From Citrobacter amalonaticus Y19 (lineage in GTDB: Bacteria; Pseudomonadota; Gammaproteobacteria; Enterobacterales; Enterobacteriaceae), in contig NZ_CP011132.1 in assembly GCF_000981805.1 (NCBI RefSeq), positions 1,364,001-1,428,000 of the forward strand: a stretch of 64,000 nucleotides of DNA, given 5' to 3'. Positions within the stretch are counted from its first letter, which is position 1. Each line of letters begins with the position of its first letter. The notes under the pieces were generated by a model. It saw nothing but the letters and a program-made list of their open reading frames with translations. It was not told the DNA's origin and ran no database searches. Below, in pieces: positions 27,522 to 36,297 of the stretch. The position numbers and the translations under genes are program-made.

Positions 27522-28670
27522 TTATCGGGCAATCCGCAGGCCGTCTTCGACGCCGCGCGAGAACACCACCTGCCAGAGTTGAATATCGCGGGCGCGAAAC
27601 GCGCCGGCGCAGGCGTTCAGGTAGTAGCTGAACATCCGCTTAAAGCGCTCGGTGTAGTTATCGGCAATGTCAGGCCAGGCGGCGAGAAAACGTTCGTACC
27701 ACGCCATCAGCGTTGTGTCGTAATCCGCGCCGAAGTTATGCCAGTCTTCCATCACAAAGTGCGCTTCGCTGGCATTGGCTATCTGACGCACTGACGGGAG
27801 ACAACCGTTGGGGAAGATATATTTGTTGATCCACGGATCGACATTGTTGTCGGTTTTTTTCGAACCGATGGTGTGCAGCAAGAACAGACCTTCTGGTTTC
27901 AGGTTGCGATCCACCACCTGGAAATAGGTCGGGTAGTTTTTAGGACCGACGTGTTCAAACATACCGACTGATACAATGCGGTCAAACTGATCGTGCAAGT
28001 CACGATAGTCCTGCAGCAAAATTGATACATCCAGTCCCGCGCAGCGTTCCTGCGCCATCTTCTGCTGTTCAGCGGAAATTGTCACGCCAACCACGCTGAC
28101 GTCGTAGTTCGTCGCCATATAGTGTGACAAACCGCCCCAGCCGCAGCCAATATCCAGCACCCGCATGCCAGGTTGCAGTTGCAACTTCTCGCAGATTAAC
28201 CGCAGTTTGGCCTGCTGCGCCGTTTCCAGGGTGTCAGCCTCTTTCCAGTAAGCGCAGGAATACTGCATGTAGGGGTCGAGCATGCGGCTGAACAAATCGT
28301 TACCGAGATCGTAATGTTCTTTCCCGACGATCCACGCGCGTTTTTTACTTTGCAAATTGAACAGGCGAGCGCCAGCGATGCGGAGGGTATCTTTGAAATG
28401 GTGCGGAAGTTGGTTTTCCAGTCCTGCACGCAGGACTTTGCAAAAAAACTGATCCAGCCGATCGCACTCCCACCAGCCATCCATATAACTCTCACCCAGA
28501 CCGAGCGACCCCTCTTGTAGAACGCGCTTGAAAAAATCGGGGTTTTTAACGCGTATATCAGCGGGTGATGAGCCGTTGATGGCAATGCCTGCGCGGCTTA
28601 ATAATTCGTTAGTGATACGGTACCAGTCGTCATCCGGTACGCTGACTTCTTCTATACACGATGAACTCAT
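27522..28670 (-). CDS. cfa: Cyclopropane-fatty-acid synthase
   Basis: A 382-residue SAM-dependent enzyme that adds a methylene bridge to unsaturated acyl chains of membrane phospholipids, mainly in stationary phase and acid stress. The SAM site is VLDIGCGWGGLSHYMA. The C-terminal LNACAGAFRARDIQLWQVVF and the length match E. coli Cfa. The ATG follows GGAGAAGCT. It converges on ribE. Two promoters are visible upstream (see separate entries), as known in E. coli, where RpoS and small RNAs such as RydC act on it. Confidence 0.97.
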   Translation of the reverse strand: MSSSCIEEVSVPDDDWYRITNELLSRAGIAINGSSPADIRVKNPDFFKRVLQEGSLGLGESYMDGWWECDRLDQFFCKVLRAGLENQLPHHFKDTLRIAGARLFNLQSKKRAWIVGKEHYDLGNDLFSRMLDPYMQYSCAYWKEADTLETAQQAKLRLICEKLQLQPGMRVLDIGCGWGGLSHYMATNYDVSVVGVTISAEQQKMAQERCAGLDVSILLQDYRDLHDQFDRIVSVGMFEHVGPKNYPTYFQVVDRNLKPEGLFLLHTIGSKKTDNNVDPWINKYIFPNGCLPSVRQIANASEAHFVMEDWHNFGADYDTTLMAWYERFLAAWPDIADNYTERFKRMFSYYLNACAGAFRARDIQLWQVVFSRGVEDGLRIAR

Positions 28671-28709
28671 AGCTTCTCCATCACTGGTCGGTGATCAGAA
28701 CCTTAAAAC

Positions 28710-28716
28710 AGCGTAG
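28710..28716 (-). promoter_or_regulatory. Proximal (RpoS-type) cfa promoter -10
   Basis: GTCTACGCTG on the minus strand gives a CTACGCT -10 element of the RpoS kind. Its start would be about 33 bases before the ATG, the distance known for the stationary-phase promoter of E. coli cfa. Confidence 0.65.
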
Positions 28717-28888
28717 ACGCTTTTTGGGCTTTGTGAGAAATCTCGCGGAATTATTCCGCGAGTCTATTATCCGACGTAGAACAGAGGAAGGGAGGACCCC
28801 TTGCCGAAAAGGCCATCCGTGGTGAACCGGGAACGCTCCGGTTCCCGTTAACACATAATAATTATCGTAATTTTAACAACCGAAATTT

Positions 28889-28917
28889 AGTATAGGCCTC
28901 AAAAATTGATGATTCAA
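28889..28917 (-). promoter_or_regulatory. Distal sigma-70 cfa promoter
   Basis: TTGAAT (28912-28917), 17 bases, TATACT (28889-28894) on the minus strand. The start near 28882 gives a leader of about 212 bases, the length known for the long E. coli cfa mRNA that small RNAs target. The leader contains a hairpin, CCGGGAAC-gctccg-GTTCCCG, at about 28819-28840. Confidence 0.75.
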
Positions 28918-28961
28918 CCAAAAATTGTTAGCCAACTAATTAACGGTGGTTGTCAGTGATA

Positions 28962-30167
28962 TCAATGGGATTCGCCGTGGGCAACTTCGCGATTATCACG
29001 CTGTTCACCAACGTCCGAAGGCTGGAGCTGCATCTTGTAGCCCAGGCCTGCCAGTACGACCGTCGACAGCATTACGCTGGTTGTGGTCAGCAGCGGTGTG
29101 CTGATAAGCCAGGACACGACAAGGCTTGCCAGGAAACACAGACCCAATTGCAGGGTATTTTGCAGGGCAGCGGCACGACCGGTTGCCTGTGGGAAAGGGC
29201 GCAGCGCCTGCGCGACCACTATCGGGTAGATAGCCCCGTTGGCAATCGCCATTACGCAGAAGGGGATCAGGATCTCTGCAAGCGTGATGTGATGGATAAA
29301 GCTTGCGGCCCACGTCGCCACCACGCTCAGCGCATAGATAACCAGTAGCCAGGGCAGAAGCTGTTGTCCCTGCCATTTTTGCAGAGCGGCGCGACAGCCA
29401 TAACCGCCAATCAGAAACGCGATGGTCTGCGGCACATAGCTCAGTCCAATCACCGCCGGGCTGTAGCCCATTTCACTCAGAATAAACGGCGAGCCGGTCA
29501 GCCATGCAAAGAAGCTGGCGGAACAGGCGGCGTAAATCAGTACGTTGCCGCGGTACACTTTCGCGCGCAGCAGCGTCGTGAAGGTCAATTTGTCGTTGCT
29601 GTCATCACGCGCCCGGGTGGTCGGTTTTAAAAACAGCGCAGGCAGCATCAGCAGCAGCGTGATGAAAAACAACGTGGCAAAGATCGCCTGCCAGGAAAGA
29701 TGGGTCAGGATCCAACTGCCTAATAACGGCGCCAGTGCAGGGGACAGCCCGACCAGCGGCATAATCGTCGCGAAAATACGGTTAATTCTATGCGAAGGAT
29801 AGTAATCGGTGACCAGTGCCTGCCAGATGACGGTCGCCGCACAGACGCCCACCGCCTGAATAAAGCGCAGAACCAACAACCCTGTCGCGCTTTCGACCCA
29901 CAGCATACCCAGGCTGCCGAGGGCGAAGATGGACAGACCCAGCAGCAGGATCGGTTTGCGACCGTAGCGGTCTGAGAGCGGGCCCCACAACAGTTGCGCG
30001 ATGGCAAAGCCCGCTAAAAACAGACTCAGGCTGGCGCTGACGGCAGATGCCGGTGTTTGCAGGTCAGATTGAATGGCGGCAAAAGCGGGCAAATACATGT
30101 CGGTTGCCAGAAAACCCAGCACGCTGAGCCCTGCCAGCCAGACTAAAAACCCTTTTCCTGGTTGCAT
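28962..30167 (-). CDS. punC: Purine nucleoside MFS transporter PunC
   Basis: A 401-residue major-facilitator protein of the Bcr/CflA type, twelve helices, matching E. coli YdhC. In E. coli it was renamed PunC because it takes up purine nucleosides such as adenosine under control of PunR. The helix 2-3 loop motif GPLSDRYGRKP is present. It is divergent from punR with 111 bp between, the usual layout for a LysR-type regulator and its target. Confidence 0.9.
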   Translation of the reverse strand: MQPGKGFLVWLAGLSVLGFLATDMYLPAFAAIQSDLQTPASAVSASLSLFLAGFAIAQLLWGPLSDRYGRKPILLLGLSIFALGSLGMLWVESATGLLVLRFIQAVGVCAATVIWQALVTDYYPSHRINRIFATIMPLVGLSPALAPLLGSWILTHLSWQAIFATLFFITLLLMLPALFLKPTTRARDDSNDKLTFTTLLRAKVYRGNVLIYAACSASFFAWLTGSPFILSEMGYSPAVIGLSYVPQTIAFLIGGYGCRAALQKWQGQQLLPWLLVIYALSVVATWAASFIHHITLAEILIPFCVMAIANGAIYPIVVAQALRPFPQATGRAAALQNTLQLGLCFLASLVVSWLISTPLLTTTSVMLSTVVLAGLGYKMQLQPSDVGEQRDNREVAHGESH

Positions 30168-30278
30168 AGTTGTTCTCTAATTTTAATGAATAACACTGGC
30201 GCAGAGTGTAGGGAGTGAATTTCGGCTTGTGAAACGGTAATATTTGTTTATTGCATTCAAAAATTTTGTAGGCAGATT

Positions 30279-31211
30279 ATGTGGTCAGAATATGCGCTGG
30301 AAGTGGTCGATGCCGTGGCGCGCAACGGGAGTTTCAGTTCCGCCGCTCAGGAGTTGCACCGGGTGCCCTCGGCGGTCAGTTATACGGTCCGTCAACTGGA
30401 AGAGTGGCTGGCGGTCCCGCTCTTTGAACGTCGTCACCGCGATGTGGTGCTGACCCCAGCGGGAGCCTGGTTTTTGAAAGAGGGCCGCTCTGTCATCAAA
30501 AAAATGCAGATCACGCGCCAGCAGTGTCAGCAGATAGCCAACGGCTGGCGGGGGCAACTTCCCATTGCAGTAGACAATATCGTGCGCCCGGAGCGCACGC
30601 GGCAGTTGATAGTCGATTTCTATCGCCACTTTGATGACGTGGAGTTACTGGTCTTTCAGGAGGTGTTCAATGGCGTCTGGGACGCGCTGTCAGATGGCAG
30701 GGTCGAACTCGCTATTGGCGCCACTCAGGCGATCCCGGTCGGAGGGCGATACACCTTCCGCGATATGGGCAAGCTGAGCTGGTGTTGCGTCGTTGCCAGT
30801 ACGCACCCGCTGGCCGCCATGAGCGGTCCCTTAAGCGATGACACGTTGCGCAACTGGCCGTCACTGGTACTGGAAGACACCTCCCGCACGTTGCCAAAAC
30901 GGGTGACCTGGCTGCTGGATAACCAGAAGCGGGTGGTGGTTCCGGACTGGGACTCCTCCGCGACCTGTATCAGCGCCGGACTGTGTGTCGGCATGGTGCC
31001 GACGCATTTTGCCAAGCCGTATCTCAATAAGGGGCAGTGGGTGGCGTTGGATCTGGAAAATCCTTTCCCGGATGCAGCCTGTTGCCTGACCTGGCAGCAA
31101 AACGATATGTCACCTGCGCTGATCTGGCTGCTGGACTATCTGGGAGACAGCGAAACGCTGAACAAAGAGTGGTTGCGGGAGCCTGACGAGACTCCCGCAA
31201 AAGAGGCTTAA
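30279..31211 (+). CDS. punR: LysR-type regulator PunR
   Basis: A 310-residue LysR-family regulator (YdhB in E. coli). The N-terminal winged helix covers residues about 1-60 (FSSAAQELHRVPSAVSYTVR). The rest is the periplasmic-binding-protein-like effector domain. E. coli PunR activates punC in response to purine nucleosides. Its stop codon overlaps the convergent purR stop by 4 bases, so there is no room for an ordinary terminator between them. Confidence 0.9.
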   Translation: MWSEYALEVVDAVARNGSFSSAAQELHRVPSAVSYTVRQLEEWLAVPLFERRHRDVVLTPAGAWFLKEGRSVIKKMQITRQQCQQIANGWRGQLPIAVDNIVRPERTRQLIVDFYRHFDDVELLVFQEVFNGVWDALSDGRVELAIGATQAIPVGGRYTFRDMGKLSWCCVVASTHPLAAMSGPLSDDTLRNWPSLVLEDTSRTLPKRVTWLLDNQKRVVVPDWDSSATCISAGLCVGMVPTHFAKPYLNKGQWVALDLENPFPDAACCLTWQQNDMSPALIWLLDYLGDSETLNKEWLREPDETPAKEA

Positions 31212-32233
31212 CGGCGGTAGTCGCGGAAAGGGCCATCCGCAACGGAGCGGCGCTCCACCAGGCGCGGGTGGACTTCAATGGACTGCGACTCTTCGCGCTT
31301 ATTGACGATACGGTCCAGCAACATGTTAAAGGCCGTCTCACCCAGCGAATCTTTCGGCTGGTGGATGGTGGTCAACGCGGGCGTAAAGAAGCGGGCGTTG
31401 CGCACATTGTCATAGCCTATCAGCGACACGTCCTGCGGAACGCGCAAGCCCATCTCATCCGCGGCGCAAAGGGCGCCCATCGCCATGATATCGCCGCCGC
31501 AGAAAACCGCGGTCGGGCGATGCGCCTGTGACAGAATTTGCTGCATAGCGCGGTAGCCGGATTCCGGCTCGAAGTCGCCCTGCACAATCCAGTTTTCAGG
31601 CACTTTAATCAGCGCTTCATCCATCGCCTTCATAAAGCCAGCCAGACGGCCTGCGCCGGTGTTGCGCTCCATCAGTCCCGGGATCACGCCAATTTCACGA
31701 TGTCCGCGTTCGACAAGGTAACGGCCAGCCATATAGCCGCCCTCAAAGGCGTTATCAATCACCGTGTCGGTGAAGTCGGCTTTGGCTTCGCCCCAGTCCA
31801 TGACCACCATCGGGATATGACGATACTCTTCCAGCATCGCGAGCAGGGGATCGGGGTATTCGGAACACATCACCAGCAGGCCATCAACGCGCTTTTGCGC
31901 CATCATGGACAAATAGGCCCGCTGTTTTTCCAGATTGTTCCAGACGTTACCGAGGATCAGGGTATAGCCTTTCTGGAAGCAGTTCTGCTCAACGGCTTCA
32001 ATAATTTCGGCAAAGTAGGGGGCTTCGCTGCTGGTCGCCAACAAGCCGATAGACTTGGTATGGTTAACCTTCAGACTACGGGCAACAGCGCTGGGGGAAT
32101 AGTGCAATTCTTTGATTGCCGCCCACACTGCATTGCGTGTTTCTTCAGCGACGAAACGCGTTTTGTTAATTACGTGTGATACGGTTGTAGTGGAAACGTT
32201 TGCGCGCTTCGCTACATCTTTAATTGTTGCCAT
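31208..32233 (-). CDS. purR: Purine repressor PurR
   Basis: A 341-residue LacI-family repressor. With hypoxanthine or guanine bound, it represses purine synthesis genes. The helix-turn-helix and hinge (residues 2-59, TIKDVAKRANVSTTTVSHVI) and the periplasmic-binding-like core match E. coli PurR at identical length. Two PUR boxes around its start indicate autoregulation, as in E. coli. Confidence 0.97.
   Translation of the reverse strand: MATIKDVAKRANVSTTTVSHVINKTRFVAEETRNAVWAAIKELHYSPSAVARSLKVNHTKSIGLLATSSEAPYFAEIIEAVEQNCFQKGYTLILGNVWNNLEKQRAYLSMMAQKRVDGLLVMCSEYPDPLLAMLEEYRHIPMVVMDWGEAKADFTDTVIDNAFEGGYMAGRYLVERGHREIGVIPGLMERNTGAGRLAGFMKAMDEALIKVPENWIVQGDFEPESGYRAMQQILSQAHRPTAVFCGGDIMAMGALCAADEMGLRVPQDVSLIGYDNVRNARFFTPALTTIHQPKDSLGETAFNMLLDRIVNKREESQSIEVHPRLVERRSVADGPFRDYRR
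32190..32205 (-). promoter_or_regulatory. PUR box inside purR
   Basis: GCGCAAACGTTTCCAC on the minus strand, within the first codons of purR, matches the operator consensus ACGCAAACGTTTNCNT well. It corresponds to purRo2 in E. coli. Confidence 0.8.
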
Positions 32234-32274
32234 TAAATCTCACTCCAGACCCAACCTGAACATTAAAATATGTT

Positions 32275-32290
32275 AAGTAAACGTTTGCCT
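32275..32290 (-). promoter_or_regulatory. PUR box upstream of purR
   Basis: AGGCAAACGTTTACTT on the minus strand, about 42 bases before the start codon, matches the PUR consensus with one or two changes. It corresponds to purRo1. Confidence 0.85.
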
Positions 32291-32527
32291 TTAATCATCC
32301 TGTGCGCAACATCGGGGTTGCGGCATGCCGGGAAAACGCCACAGAGCGTCAGGAAGGGGTCAATGGCCGGTACGCTAATCAAGTAAGCGTCGAATTTTGG
32401 CTGATCTTAACGAAAAGGGGAAGTATTAAAAGCACATATCACTCTAAATCGTGGGAGATTTTTGCACTCAAGTGTGCAAAAATGCGCTATATCACTTTTT
32501 GTGTGGGAATAAAAAGGAGAAAAGTTG

Positions 32528-32617
32528 ATGAGCACCGATCTGAAATTTTCATTAGTGACCACGTTTATTGTTCTGGCTTTAATCGTTGCTGGCGGTCTGA
32601 CAGCGGCACTGCATTGA
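32528..32617 (+). CDS. ynhF: Small membrane protein YnhF
   Basis: A 29-residue protein, MSTDLKFSLVTTFIVLALIV then AGGLTAALH, with one hydrophobic helix. It differs by only a few residues from E. coli YnhF, a small inner-membrane protein shown to be made and to retain formyl-methionine. A strong ribosome site (AAAGGAG) stands 7-8 bases before the ATG. It lies between divergent purR and ydhP. The molecular role is unknown. Confidence 0.93.
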   Translation: MSTDLKFSLVTTFIVLALIVAGGLTAALH

Positions 32618-32785
32618 TTTCCCTCGGGGGAGTGCCTGCTCCCTCGAACCTCCCGCCATATTGTTATTGAATCTGCAAAAGTCTTTTGTATTTTTGTTAA
32701 CTTCTCTTTTTTTGTGATTGATGTCATGCTTTTGACTCTTAGTTAAGCCTCGCGCCTTGTCGCGAAGAGTCGGAGTCATCACTGC

Positions 32786-33952
32786 ATGAAAATTAATTAT
32801 CCGTTACTGGCGCTGGCCATCGGCGCGTTCGGCATTGGCACGACCGAATTCTCGCCAATGGGTCTGCTGCCTGTCATCGCGCGTGGCGTTGATGTGTCCA
32901 TCCCCGCAGCAGGCATGTTGATTAGCGCTTATGCTGTCGGCGTGATGGTCGGGGCTCCGCTGATGACGCTGCTGTTGTCACATCGTGGACGTCGTAATGC
33001 GCTGATTTTTCTGATGGCAATTTTTACGCTTGGTAACGTGCTCTCGGCGATTTCCCCGGATTACACCACGCTGATGCTGTCACGCATTTTAACCAGTCTT
33101 AACCACGGCGCGTTCTTCGGTCTGGGTTCGGTTGTGGCAGCCAGTGTAGTGCCGAAACACAAACAGGCCAGCGCCGTTGCCACGATGTTTATGGGGCTGA
33201 CCATCGCCAATATCGGCGGCGTTCCAGCAGCGACCTGGTTGGGTGAAACCATTGGCTGGCGAATGTCGTTTATGGCAACCGCCGGTCTGGGCGTCATCTC
33301 TATGCTGAGTCTCTTTTTCTCGTTGCCGAAAGGCGGTGCCGGGGCGCGTCCGGAAGTGAAAAAAGAACTGGCGGTACTCATGCGTCCTCAGGTGCTCTCC
33401 GCGTTACTGACGACCGTACTGGGGGCGGGCGCTATGTTTACGCTGTATACCTATATTTCGCCTGTCCTGCAAAGTATCACCCATGCGACCCCCGCCTTTG
33501 TGACCGGGATGCTGGTTCTGATTGGTGTGGGCTTCTCCATTGGTAACTACCTCGGCGGCAAACTGGCCGATCGCTCGGTTAACGGTACGCTGAAGGGCTT
33601 TTTGCTGCTGCTGATGGTGATCATGCTGGCCATCCCCTTACTGGCACAGAATGACGTGGGGGCGGCGGTCAGTATGGTGGTATGGGGGGCGGCGACCTTT
33701 GCGGTGGTGCCTCCGCTGCAAATGCGCGTCATGCGTGTGGCTCACGAAGCGCCCGGTCTGTCGTCTTCCGTGAATATCGGTGCCTTTAATCTCGGTAATG
33801 CATTGGGTGCTGCCGCAGGTGGGGCCGTCATTTCAGGCGGGTTAGGCTACAGTTTTGTGCCGGTGATGGGGGCGATTGTGGCCGGTTTGGCGCTGTTGCT
33901 GGTGTTTGTTTCGGCAAGAAAACAGCCTGAACAGGTGTGCGTCGCAGGTTAA
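32786..33952 (+). CDS. ydhP: MFS transporter YdhP
   Basis: A 388-residue major-facilitator exporter of the arabinose-efflux/DHA1 type with twelve helices, matching E. coli YdhP. The start MKINYPLLALAIGAFGIGTT and the helix 4-5 region RILTSLNHGAFFGLGSVVAA are typical. Its substrate is not established. It converges on sodB through a shared strong terminator. Confidence 0.92.
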   Translation: MKINYPLLALAIGAFGIGTTEFSPMGLLPVIARGVDVSIPAAGMLISAYAVGVMVGAPLMTLLLSHRGRRNALIFLMAIFTLGNVLSAISPDYTTLMLSRILTSLNHGAFFGLGSVVAASVVPKHKQASAVATMFMGLTIANIGGVPAATWLGETIGWRMSFMATAGLGVISMLSLFFSLPKGGAGARPEVKKELAVLMRPQVLSALLTTVLGAGAMFTLYTYISPVLQSITHATPAFVTGMLVLIGVGFSIGNYLGGKLADRSVNGTLKGFLLLLMVIMLAIPLLAQNDVGAAVSMVVWGAATFAVVPPLQMRVMRVAHEAPGLSSSVNIGAFNLGNALGAAAGGAVISGGLGYSFVPVMGAIVAGLALLLVFVSARKQPEQVCVAG

Positions 33953-33964
33953 GGGCAGAGCAAA

Positions 33965-34000
33965 AACGCAGAAGGGAATCCCTTCTGCGTTATCTTTTTT
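33965..34000. terminator. Bidirectional terminator between ydhP and sodB
   Basis: AACGCAGAAGGG-AAT-CCCTTCTGCGTT forms a 12-bp stem at 33965-33991. TATCTTTTTT follows on the plus side and a run of A precedes it, which serves as T-run on the minus side. The last bases overlap the sodB stop codon. Confidence 0.9.
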
Positions 34001-34580
34001 ACGCGGCGAAGTTCTTCGCGACAAACTCCCAGTTCACCAGCGCCCAGAAGTGCTCCAGGTAGCCAGGACGCGCATTGCGGTAATCAATGTAATACGCATG
34101 CTCCCACACGTCGACGGTCATCAGCGGGGTGGCGTCAGTGGTTAGCGGTGTACCGGCGTTGGAGGTCGAAACGATAGCCAACTTGCCATCCTTTCCTTTC
34201 ACCAGCCAGGTCCAGCCAGAACCGAAGTTCTTGATAGCCGCATCGGTAAACTGCGCTTTGAATTGTGCAAAGCTGCCGAAAGAGGCGGTAATCGCGTCAG
34301 CCAGTTTGCCGGTTGGCTCGCCGCCCGCATTCGGCGCCAGGCAGTTCCAGTAGAACGTGTGGTTCCAGACCTGTGCAGCGTTGTTGAACACGCCACCTTC
34401 CGAGCTGCGAACGATCTCTTCCAGTGATTTTCCTTCGAAGGCGGTGCCTTTGATCAGGTTGTTCAGGTTGGTGACATAGGTCTGATGGTGTTTGCCATAG
34501 TGATATTCCAGCGTTTCGGCGGAAATGTGCGGCGCAAGCGCGTCTTTGGCATACGGTAGCGCAGGTAATTCGAACGACAT
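33999..34580 (-). CDS. sodB: Iron superoxide dismutase
   Basis: A 193-residue cytoplasmic Fe-dependent superoxide dismutase. Metal ligands lie in YHYGKHHQTY, WNHTFYW and DVWEHAYYIDY. The length equals E. coli SodB. The start is ATG 34580 after AAGGAGAGAAGC; the open frame further upstream is leader sequence. The AT-rich leader AATACTATTAATAATAAGG resembles the RyhB small-RNA target of E. coli, so iron-dependent control is likely. Confidence 0.97.
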   Translation of the reverse strand: MSFELPALPYAKDALAPHISAETLEYHYGKHHQTYVTNLNNLIKGTAFEGKSLEEIVRSSEGGVFNNAAQVWNHTFYWNCLAPNAGGEPTGKLADAITASFGSFAQFKAQFTDAAIKNFGSGWTWLVKGKDGKLAIVSTSNAGTPLTTDATPLMTVDVWEHAYYIDYRNARPGYLEHFWALVNWEFVAKNFAA

Positions 34581-34638
34581 TGCTTCTCTCCTTATTATTA
34601 ATAGTATTTCGCGCAATAACCTTATTGTGCGTAAGGAT

Positions 34639-34644
34639 AGGGTA
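34639..34644 (-). promoter_or_regulatory. sodB promoter -10 and RyhB-target leader
   Basis: On the minus strand TTTGCTACCCTATCCTTACG contains TACCCT as the -10 element, almost the E. coli sodB promoter sequence. The transcript would start near 34632 and give a leader of about 52 bases that includes the probable RyhB pairing site just before the start codon. Confidence 0.75.
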
Positions 34645-34674
34645 GCAAATTGAAAGGTGAGACAAAAGATGAAC

Positions 34675-34702
34675 TTACCCTGTTGCGCTAACAACAGGGT
34701 AA
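34675..34702 (-). terminator. Terminator after mepH
   Basis: TTACCCTGTTG pairs with CAACAGGGTAA around a six-base loop, five bases from the mepH stop, and TCATCTTTTG follows on the minus strand. The hairpin also lies just upstream of the sodB promoter. Confidence 0.75.
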
Positions 34703-34706
34703 AGTT

Positions 34707-35540
34707 TTAACGAATGGTTTTGGGGGTCATGACCCGGCGAGCGCCGACGTAGTGGCGTTGCCAGTAATCTTCGCTGAGCGACGTTATCTGGATTTCCTGA
34801 CCGCTGCGCGGCGACTGGATAAATTTGCCGTTGCCGACATAAACGCCAACGTGATCGGCGGTGCCGCGTCCCTGAGTACGGAAGAACACCAGATCGCCAT
34901 TCATTAATTCCTGACGGTCAATCGGTGCAGCATCACGCAGGTGATACATTTCATTCGCCGTGCGCGGAATACGGAATTTCACGAGATCTTTATAGGCGTA
35001 ATAGACCAGACCGCTGCAATCGAAACCGGTGCGTGGCGACGTGCCTCCCCAGCGATACGGTTTGCCAATCTGGCTCATTAATTTGTTCATTGCCGTGCTG
35101 GTCGCTTTTTGCACTTTGACTTTATGTGCATCCGCCATTTTTCCTGGCACGGTATTCTTCACTTTCACACACGTCGGCTTGTGCCCTTTACGTGGGGTAC
35201 ATTTTTCGCTCCAGGTGACGGAGGCTATCTTTTTCGTCGCGACGGTTTTTCCCTTACGACTGGCTGTTTTGCTGACTTTAGCGGGAGCGGTAAGTTTTTT
35301 CTTAGAAGAAGAGGCGGTTTTGGTACTGGTTTTGCTGGTGGTTTTCTTGACGGTTTTTTGACTGGTTTTATTCGTTTTTTTTGCTGTCGCCGTACTTTTC
35401 TTTTTATCGCTGGCTTTCTTATTATGCGAAAGATCAGCGGTGTCCCTGGCTTGCTTGGACGCATGTGCCATTGGCATAAAGGGAATCGTTGTAAATAGTA
35501 AAGCACAGAGCGTGAGGGAAAGTCGGTTTATCCGCGCCAC
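34707..35540 (-). CDS. mepH: Murein DD-endopeptidase MepH
   Basis: A 277-residue NlpC/P60 cysteine peptidase that cuts D-Ala-mDAP cross-links in peptidoglycan to allow cell growth (YdhO in E. coli). A Sec signal (RINRLSLTLCALLFTTIPFM, ending AHA) is followed by a Lys/Thr/Ser-rich linker of about 85 residues, then the catalytic domain with FDCSGLVYY (Cys) and DHVGVYVG (His). I start it at GTG 35540, which follows GAGGAATGCTCA and matches E. coli MARINR. The low-complexity linker is somewhat longer than in E. coli. Confidence 0.94.
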   Translation of the reverse strand: MARINRLSLTLCALLFTTIPFMPMAHASKQARDTADLSHNKKASDKKKSTATAKKTNKTSQKTVKKTTSKTSTKTASSSKKKLTAPAKVSKTASRKGKTVATKKIASVTWSEKCTPRKGHKPTCVKVKNTVPGKMADAHKVKVQKATSTAMNKLMSQIGKPYRWGGTSPRTGFDCSGLVYYAYKDLVKFRIPRTANEMYHLRDAAPIDRQELMNGDLVFFRTQGRGTADHVGVYVGNGKFIQSPRSGQEIQITSLSEDYWQRHYVGARRVMTPKTIR

Positions 35541-35875
35541 TGAGCATTCCTCTGTTAAGGCAGGTCGCAATCATACCTGCGTGTGATTTACAAAACCTGA
35601 TGATTCTAATCTATAGAAACGGATAAAGTTAATAGCTTTTATTGTTAAAAATGCGGTTTCGCTATTGAGTGCAAAAAAAAACAGCAGCCAAAGCTAAATT
35701 TGGTTGTTTGGCGCGCACTTTTGACATCAGCACCGGGGAAACCATTATTGAGAATGCAACTTAAGCGTTCAGACGATAAAATAGTAAAGCGTAATGAAAA
35801 TGTTATTTTCCGATGTCGCTCTGACCCGCTACAATGTCAGACGACTGCCGTAAAAGAAGTTAAGGAAGCAAGACA
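35541..35875 (+). promoter_or_regulatory. Intergenic region between mepH and grxD
   Basis: This 335-bp gap between divergent genes contains no frame I can support. A -10-like TACAAT at 35830-35835 (CGCTACAATG) would start the grxD message near 35842. Elements around 35570-35650 presumably drive mepH. A TTTTGACATCAG stretch near 35720 looks like a -35 element, but I find no good partner. Confidence 0.5.
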
Positions 35876-36223
35876 ATGAGCACCACTATCGAAAAAATCC
35901 AGCGCCAGATCGCTGAAAACCCGATTCTCCTGTACATGAAAGGTTCTCCAAAACTGCCAAGCTGTGGGTTTTCAGCCCAGGCTGTGCAGGCACTTTCCGC
36001 CTGTGGTGAGCGTTTTGCCTATGTGGATATTCTGCAAAACCCGGATATTCGCGCTGAACTGCCGAAATACGCGAACTGGCCGACCTTCCCGCAGCTGTGG
36101 GTTGACGGTGAACTGGTTGGCGGCTGTGACATTTTGATCGAAATGTACCAGCGTGGCGAACTGCAGCAGTTGATCAAAGAGACCGCTGCAAAATACAAAT
36201 CTGAAGAATCAGACGCTGAGTAA
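35876..36223 (+). CDS. grxD: Monothiol glutaredoxin 4
   Basis: A 115-residue CGFS-type glutaredoxin. The active-site motif SCGFS centres on Cys30; LPKYANWPTFPQLWVDGELV and GGCDI form the glutathione site. Such proteins hold a [2Fe-2S] cluster as a dimer or with BolA and serve in iron-sulfur delivery. It converges on lhr. Confidence 0.96.
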   Translation: MSTTIEKIQRQIAENPILLYMKGSPKLPSCGFSAQAVQALSACGERFAYVDILQNPDIRAELPKYANWPTFPQLWVDGELVGGCDILIEMYQRGELQQLIKETAAKYKSEESDAE

Positions 36224-36239
36224 TCAGTAGACGGTTAAG

Positions 36240-36272
36240 AGGAGCTTTCCTGTATCAGGGTAAGCTCCTTTT
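36240..36272. terminator. Terminator between grxD and lhr
   Basis: AGGAGCTT and AAGCTCCT form an 8-bp stem around a 14-base loop, followed by TTTTCATTT on the plus strand. Confidence 0.75.
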
Positions 36273-36297
36273 CATTTCTGCCGTACTCCCGGCGGTC

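Noticed and set aside
34999..35520. Disrupted mepH because of its Lys/Thr/Ser-rich low-complexity stretch
   Set aside because: The frame is open throughout, the linker is also present in E. coli MepH, and the catalytic domain is complete.
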